Source of the DNA: CAVVSD01 sp963757125
Lineage (GTDB): Bacteria > Actinomycetota > Thermoleophilia > Solirubrobacterales > Solirubrobacteraceae
NCBI GenBank assembly: GCA_963757125.1
Contig: CAVWQP010000006.1
Coordinates: 310,001 to 374,000, forward strand
Direction: 5' to 3'
Length of the DNA stretch: 64,000 nt
The stretch's first letter is position 1, and each line of letters opens with the position of its first letter. Under the pieces are notes generated by a model. That model saw only the letters and a list, made by a program, of their open reading frames with translations. It did no database searches and was not told the origin of the DNA. This document shows positions 60,161 through 64,000 of this stretch, piece after piece. The translations under genes and the position numbers were made by a program.

Positions 60161-60913
60161 CTAGCCCGCGCTCCCCTCCAGCAACAACCGAGCCACAGCA
60201 CCCGGGTCGTCGTACGTCGGCAGGTGCCCGCACCCGGGCAGCGGGACGTTGCGGACCGTCGGCGGCAGGTCGCGCGGCCGCGAGACGAGGCGGTCGTGCT
60301 CGGGCCAGCCGAGCGTCACCGGCACGGTGATCTCGGCCAGGCGCTCGAAGCGCGACGCGCGCATCGCGCGGTTGACGTCCGCGAAGCCCGGCGCGCTCGC
60401 GTAGGAGCGCACGAGGTGCTCGACCGCGGCGGGCGGGACGCGCTCGGGATGGGCGGTCGTCCCGGCCATCGCCAGTCGGCGCAGATGATCGCTGCGCAGC
60501 AGGACGTTCAGCGCGGGCAGCGCGGCGCGCGCGGTCTGCCTCGCGAGGTCGCGGCGGGGCGCCAGCGGGCGCGGCCACAGGCCCGCCGGGGCGATCGCCG
60601 TGACCGACCGCGCGGCGCCGGCCAGCGCCGTCTCCAGCGCGACCCAGCCGCCGAGCGAGTTGCCGGCGACGTGCGGGTGCTCGATGCCGTCGGCCGCGAG
60701 GGCCTGGACCACCGCGGCGGCCAGGCGGCCGGGCGTGACCGGCTCGCCGCCGTCCAGCGCGGCCGAGCCGCCGAACCCGGGCATGTCGACCGCGACGACG
60801 GTCCGCTCGCCCTCCAGCAACGGGACGACCGGGTCCCACATCGTGTGGTCGCTGCCCAGCGTGTGCAGCAGCACGAGCACGGGGCCCGAGCCCCGTCGCT
60901 CGTACGACAGCAC
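60161..60913 (-). CDS. Alpha/beta-fold hydrolase
   Basis: A 250-residue alpha/beta hydrolase. LVLLHTLGSDHTMWDPVVPL holds the oxyanion region, DMPGFGGSAALDGGE follows, the nucleophile elbow is GNSLGGWVAL, the acid Asp lies in LGWPEHDRLV and the His in PGCGHLPTYDDPGAVARLLL. MhpC/lipase-like. Start GTG 60913 overlaps the previous gene's TAG by one base, making it part of the lipid operon; it may act on acyl esters (inference). Confidence 0.87.
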   Translation of the reverse strand: MLSYERRGSGPVLVLLHTLGSDHTMWDPVVPLLEGERTVVAVDMPGFGGSAALDGGEPVTPGRLAAAVVQALAADGIEHPHVAGNSLGGWVALETALAGAARSVTAIAPAGLWPRPLAPRRDLARQTARAALPALNVLLRSDHLRRLAMAGTTAHPERVPPAAVEHLVRSYASAPGFADVNRAMRASRFERLAEITVPVTLGWPEHDRLVSRPRDLPPTVRNVPLPGCGHLPTYDDPGAVARLLLEGSAG

Positions 60914-61290
60914 TAGGAGTCGACCGCCGCCGCCGCGCCCGCCGTGATCGCCGCGGAGGCGCCGCCGACGGCCGTGACCGCGCCCACCGCGGCCGGCGGG
61001 ATGCCGTTGCGGCCCCACACGCTCGCGAGGATGTCGGAGAGGTCGCCGGCGATCTGCGCGAGGAGCCACGGGCGCACCGGCGCCCCGCTCAGAGACGCGA
61101 GCAGGCCGCCGGTGGCGAGCCCGAGCTCGCGCACCGCGAGCCCGCGCAGCGGGATCTGCGTCGTGGGTTGGAACGCCTGCGCGCCGAACCACTTCGTCGT
61201 GAGCTGGGTCGGCGCCGTGATGAGCCCCACGGCGTAGGCGATCCGCGCGCCGCAGATGAGCGCGGCGGCGGTACGTGCTTTCGTCGGCAT
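60913..61290 (-). CDS. Small membrane protein of unknown function
   Basis: A 125-residue protein with three or four short hydrophobic helices (ICGARIAYAVGLITAPTQLT, AVRELGLATGGLLASLSGAP, a C-terminal Ala/Val/Gly helix). WLLAQIAGDLSDILASVWGR between them is reminiscent of DUF4267-like proteins (conserved R near the start, D-L-x-D late), a resemblance only. It sits between the cyclopropane synthase (nine-base gap) and the hydrolase, so it is probably cotranscribed with the lipid enzymes. Confidence 0.7.
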   Translation of the reverse strand: MPTKARTAAALICGARIAYAVGLITAPTQLTTKWFGAQAFQPTTQIPLRGLAVRELGLATGGLLASLSGAPVRPWLLAQIAGDLSDILASVWGRNGIPPAAVGAVTAVGGASAAITAGAAAAVDS

Positions 61291-61299
61291 CCCGTGGCC

Positions 61300-62541
61300 C
61301 TACCCGGCCGCCTCGCCGTGCAGCGCGGTCCCGGCGATCTGGTCCTCGACGGGCACGGCGCCGTGCCACGCCGGCTTGCCGAGGACGATCTGCACGTCGG
61401 AGATGCGCCGTGCGTCGAACCCGGCCTCGCACCAGCACAGGTAGAGACGCCAGATCCGCTGGAAGCGCTCGTCGTAGCCGCGCTGCGCGAGCAGTTCGGC
61501 GTTGGCGTCGAGGTTCTCCCGCCACCGCCGCAGCGTCTCCGGGTAGTGCGCCGTGATGTCCTCGAGGGCGACCATCCGCAGGTCGGAGTGGCGGGCGACC
61601 GCGCGGGCGATGACCTCGATCGACGGCAGGCAGCCGTCGGGGAAGATGTGCTTGCGGATGAAGGTCCGCGACGCCTTCTCGACGTCGTAGAGCCGGTCGT
61701 CGACGGTGATGGCCTGCAGGGCCATCGCGCCGTTGGCCTCCAGCCGCCGCGCGCAGACGTCGAAGAACGTCCCGAAGTCCTTCCACCCGACCGCCTCGAT
61801 CATCTCGATCGAGACGAGCTTGTCGAACGTCCCCTCCAGCTCGCGGTAGTCCTGGTGCAACACCGTGACGCGATCGGAGAGGCCGGCGTCCGCGACCCGC
61901 TTGACGGCGAGCGCGTGCTGTTCGTCGGAGATCGTCGTCGTCGTGACGTGGCACCCCCGGGTCCGTGCGGCGTGCACCGCGAAGCTGCCCCAGCCGGTGC
62001 CGATCTCCAGCACGCGGTCGCCCTCGCCGATGTCGAGCTTGCGGCACATGCGCTCGAGCTTGGCCTCCTGCGCCTCCTGCAGCGACTGGTCGCGACGCTC
62101 GAAGACGGCGCACGAGTAGGTCATCGTCGGGTCCAGGATCGCCGAGAAGAGGTCGTTGCCCAGGTCGTAGTGGGCGTGGATCCCCTCGCGGGCGCGTTGC
62201 GGCGTGTTGCGCGTGAGGAGCTGACGGCCGCGCTGGTAGGGCTCGCGGACCGGCGACAGACGACGGCGCAGCTCGTCGATGCCGCCCATGTTCCGCGCGG
62301 CGAGCTCGATGACCGCGGTGAGGTCCGGGGTGTCCCAGAGGCCGTCGGCGTAGGACTCGCCGAGGCCCAGGCCACCGCGCAGGACCTCGCGCCACGTCCG
62401 GGGCGAGCGGACCACGATCGTGGCCTGCGGGGCGCCCTCGCCGATGACGGTGCGGCACTCGCCCTCGACGATCGTGAGCCGGCCGACGTGGATCCTGCGC
62501 AGGAGGGTCAGCGCGATCCGGCGTGCGGTGCGCTCGGTCAT
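61300..62541 (-). CDS. Cyclopropane-fatty-acyl-phospholipid synthase family methyltransferase
   Basis: A 413-residue SAM enzyme that adds a methylene or methyl group to the double bond of phospholipid acyl chains. An N-terminal lipid-binding domain (SPRTWREVLRGGLGLGESYA, DGLWDTPDLTAVIELAARNM) precedes IHAHYDLGNDLFSAILDPTM with TYSCAVF, the SAM motif RVLEIGTGWGSFAVHAARTR, SIEMIEAVGWKDFGTFF and the HIFPDGCLPS loop. These are the CFA-specific active-site segments. Length is normal. It overlaps the DUF1365 gene (ATGA), an arrangement shared with many bacteria that modify unsaturated lipids under oxidative stress. Confidence 0.92.
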   Translation of the reverse strand: MTERTARRIALTLLRRIHVGRLTIVEGECRTVIGEGAPQATIVVRSPRTWREVLRGGLGLGESYADGLWDTPDLTAVIELAARNMGGIDELRRRLSPVREPYQRGRQLLTRNTPQRAREGIHAHYDLGNDLFSAILDPTMTYSCAVFERRDQSLQEAQEAKLERMCRKLDIGEGDRVLEIGTGWGSFAVHAARTRGCHVTTTTISDEQHALAVKRVADAGLSDRVTVLHQDYRELEGTFDKLVSIEMIEAVGWKDFGTFFDVCARRLEANGAMALQAITVDDRLYDVEKASRTFIRKHIFPDGCLPSIEVIARAVARHSDLRMVALEDITAHYPETLRRWRENLDANAELLAQRGYDERFQRIWRLYLCWCEAGFDARRISDVQIVLGKPAWHGAVPVEDQIAGTALHGEAAG

Positions 62542-63272
62542 CCGCGTCCCGGGTGGGCGACGAGCGGGACCCGGCGCAGCCAGAGCCCGACTGCGTGGCC
62601 GTAGATGAGGACCAGCGTCCGCAGCGTGCTGGCGGGGTGACGCACGGTCGACTCCGCGAGCGTGCGCGAGGTCAGCTCGCGTCGCTCGAGCGCGAGCGTC
62701 GCATCGAACGCGCGCTCGCCCTCCTGGTGCGACGAGATGTGGACGGACAGCGTCGCGGCGGGCGGAGTCGCCCTGACCTCGTAGCGCTGGTCCATCTCCA
62801 TGAACGGCGAGACGTGCAATGCCTTGTCCATACCACCCTGGATTATCCGCTCCGCGCCAGCCGGGATGACGTACGCGTGCCGCTCGCCCCACGGCGTGTT
62901 GGTGACCTCGGCGACGAGCGCCTGCAGCCGCTCGGACTCGTCGAAGCAGTAGTAGAACGACACCGGGTTGAAGCAGTGACCGAGCGTGCGCAGCTGCGTG
63001 AGCAGGCGGATCGGTCCCGTCGGCGGTGCGCCGAGGCGCTCGGCGACGAGCGCGCGCACCGAGTCCGCGAGCGGCACCGTGTCGCGTCCGAGGTAGTCCG
63101 AGCGGCGGAAGCGCACGACGCCGGGGCCGGGCGCGACGAGCCGGCCGCCGAGCAGCGACGGCAGCTCGTCGAGGTCGACGTAGGCGAGCGCGAGCCCGTG
63201 GCGGAACTCGGTCGCCCGGTCGCGGACGCGGCGATGGCGGATCGTGCCCACGTAGAGGGCGCTGGCCGTCAC
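62538..63272 (-). CDS. DUF1365-domain protein
   Basis: A 244-residue DUF1365 protein: GTIRHRRVRDRATEFRHGLA, LAYVDLDELPSLL, IRLLTQLRTLGHCFNPVSFY with YCF, EVTNTPWGERHAYV, and MDKALHVSPFMEMDQRYEVR. The FNPVSFYYCFD block defines the family. Its biochemical role is unknown, but it is almost always encoded between an FAD-dependent oxidoreductase and a CFA synthase, as here. Start GTG 63272 overlaps the upstream stop (GTGA). Confidence 0.92.
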   Translation of the reverse strand: MTASALYVGTIRHRRVRDRATEFRHGLALAYVDLDELPSLLGGRLVAPGPGVVRFRRSDYLGRDTVPLADSVRALVAERLGAPPTGPIRLLTQLRTLGHCFNPVSFYYCFDESERLQALVAEVTNTPWGERHAYVIPAGAERIIQGGMDKALHVSPFMEMDQRYEVRATPPAATLSVHISSHQEGERAFDATLALERRELTSRTLAESTVRHPASTLRTLVLIYGHAVGLWLRRVPLVAHPGRG

Positions 63273-64000
63273 GCTGCGCGCGCCTCCAGCGCATCGGCGA
63301 CGCGCTCGCCGCTGACGACGCCGTCCTCGTGGAAGCCCCAGCCCCAGTAGGCGCCGCAGAAGTGCGTCCGGTTGCGCCCGCTGATCTCGCCGTGGCGCTC
63401 CTGCGCGAGCATCCCGTCGGCCGTGTAGACCGGGTGCGCGTAGCTGAACGTGCCCAGGATGCGGTTCGGGTCGATCGCCTCGGTGCGGTTCAGCGTCACG
63501 CACAGCTGCTCGTCGGAGGACAGGGCCTGCAGCGAGTTCATGTGGTACGTGACGGTCGTGCAGGACGGCGGGTCGTCGAGCAGGTGGTAGTTCCAGCTCG
63601 CCCAGGCCCGGCGGCGCCGCGGGAGCAGCGTGCGGTCGGTGTGCAGCACGGCCTCGTTGAGCTGGTACGGGATCGCGCCGAGGAGCTCGCGCTCGGGGCC
63701 GTTCGCATCGGCGAGCATGCGCAGGGCCTGGTCGGAGTGCACCGCGAGGACGACCTCGTCGAAGCGCTCGAGGTCGCCGCCCCGCGGGCGCACCGCGACG
63801 TGGTCGTCATGGCGCTGGATCTCCGTGACCGGCGTGCCGACGCGGATGCGGTCGCGCCACGGGCGCACGAGCGCATCGACGTAGACCTGCGAGCCGCCGG
63901 CGACCGTGCGCCACTGCGGGCGGTCGCGCAGCCCGAGCATCCCGTGGTTGTGGAAGAAGCGCGCGAGGAAGCGGGCCGGGAAGCGCCACATCTCCCGCGG
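63269..64000 (-). CDS. FAD-dependent amine-oxidase-fold oxidoreductase, N-terminus beyond the window
   Basis: The C-terminal 243 residues of a flavoprotein found with DUF1365 and CFA synthase. MWRFPARFLARFFHNHGMLG, WRTVAGGSQVYVDALVRPWR, VVLAVHSDQALRMLADANGP, AWASWNYHLLDDPPSCTTVT, ILGTFSYAHPVYTADGMLAQ, and the terminal FAD contact THFCGAYWGWGFHEDGVVSG. The family was annotated as a putative phytoene-desaturase-like dehydrogenase; in some bacteria the linked operon makes or modifies cyclopropane or furan fatty acids. The start and the GxGxxG motif lie off the right edge. Confidence 0.85.
   Translation of the reverse strand, partial: PREMWRFPARFLARFFHNHGMLGLRDRPQWRTVAGGSQVYVDALVRPWRDRIRVGTPVTEIQRHDDHVAVRPRGGDLERFDEVVLAVHSDQALRMLADANGPERELLGAIPYQLNEAVLHTDRTLLPRRRRAWASWNYHLLDDPPSCTTVTYHMNSLQALSSDEQLCVTLNRTEAIDPNRILGTFSYAHPVYTADGMLAQERHGEISGRNRTHFCGAYWGWGFHEDGVVSGERVADALEARAA

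Noticed and set aside
1..64000. CRISPR arrays, insertion sequences, prophage or defence systems
   Set aside because: No regularly spaced repeats, transposase/integrase motifs, terminal repeats or known defence proteins were recognised anywhere in the window.

Overview
The window is very GC-rich DNA (judged above 70% G+C by eye) with dense, overlapping genes. ATGA, GTGA and TTGA stop/start overlaps are common, GTG starts are frequent, and third codon positions are almost always G or C. Gene content (luciferase-like flavin enzymes, a two-subunit-type acyl-CoA mutase, YcnI/CopC/CopD copper proteins, MocR and ArsR regulators, a cyclopropane synthase/DUF1365 lipid block) suggests a free-living, aerobic actinobacterium, perhaps of the Solirubrobacterales/Thermoleophilia. 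The phylum is an inference from composition and content; no rRNA, tRNA, CRISPR array, phage or insertion sequence was recognised. Only the two edge genes are cut, and no gap over about 230 bases lacks a gene.

Layout. 1-5000: partial sulfurtransferase, a Usp-like protein, pyruvate dehydrogenase-type E1 beta and alpha, and a cyclic-nucleotide-binding/thioredoxin-reductase-like fusion. 5083-9907: an unusual minus-strand cassette of NAD-synthase-like enzyme, asparagine synthetase, acyl carrier protein and acyl-AMP ligase, the best candidate for an undescribed biosynthetic system. 10040-19126: aldo/keto reductase, secreted PKD protein, luciferase-like oxidoreductase divergent from a vanillyl-alcohol-oxidase-type flavoenzyme with its AraC regulator, an MFS/ArsR pair, an ArsR/SRPBCC pair and a MarR/azoreductase pair with clear palindromic operators. 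19123-23541: peptidase-like hydrolase, isobutyryl-CoA-mutase-like large subunit and copper amine oxidase. 24109-30669: two converging operons that look like a surface-glycan module (glycosyltransferases, methyltransferase, FemAB/GNAT-like enzyme, flavoprotein, amino-sugar ketoisomerase and aminotransferase). 30711-34391: benzoylformate-decarboxylase-like enzyme, NmrA-like reductase and FAD monooxygenase. 34383-37588: ABC exporter with its two-component system. 37710-44683: short-chain dehydrogenase and group D flavin monooxygenase, cupin, two-gene MFS operon, thioredoxin-like protein and several small enzymes. 44676-47559: iron-siderophore ABC importer behind a palindromic iron-box-like site. 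47671-51815: copper-handling operon. 51812-60000: MocR regulator, second group D monooxygenase, Fur-family regulator, winged-helix protein, broken FUSC gene, VOC protein and reductase. 60161-64000: lipid-modification operon running off the right edge.

A window-wide feature is the number of otherwise intact genes interrupted by one single-base frame change: the ligase near 6190, aldo/keto reductase near 11175, amine oxidase near 23158, flavoprotein near 26692, cupin near 40180 and CopC-CopD near 48840. A FUSC gene at about 56520-58332 changes frame at least five times. At least the cupin and CopC-CopD breaks lie in short homopolymers and are repaired by one base, so sequencing or assembly error is likelier than mass decay. 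These genes are annotated as frameshifted, with the repaired product described.
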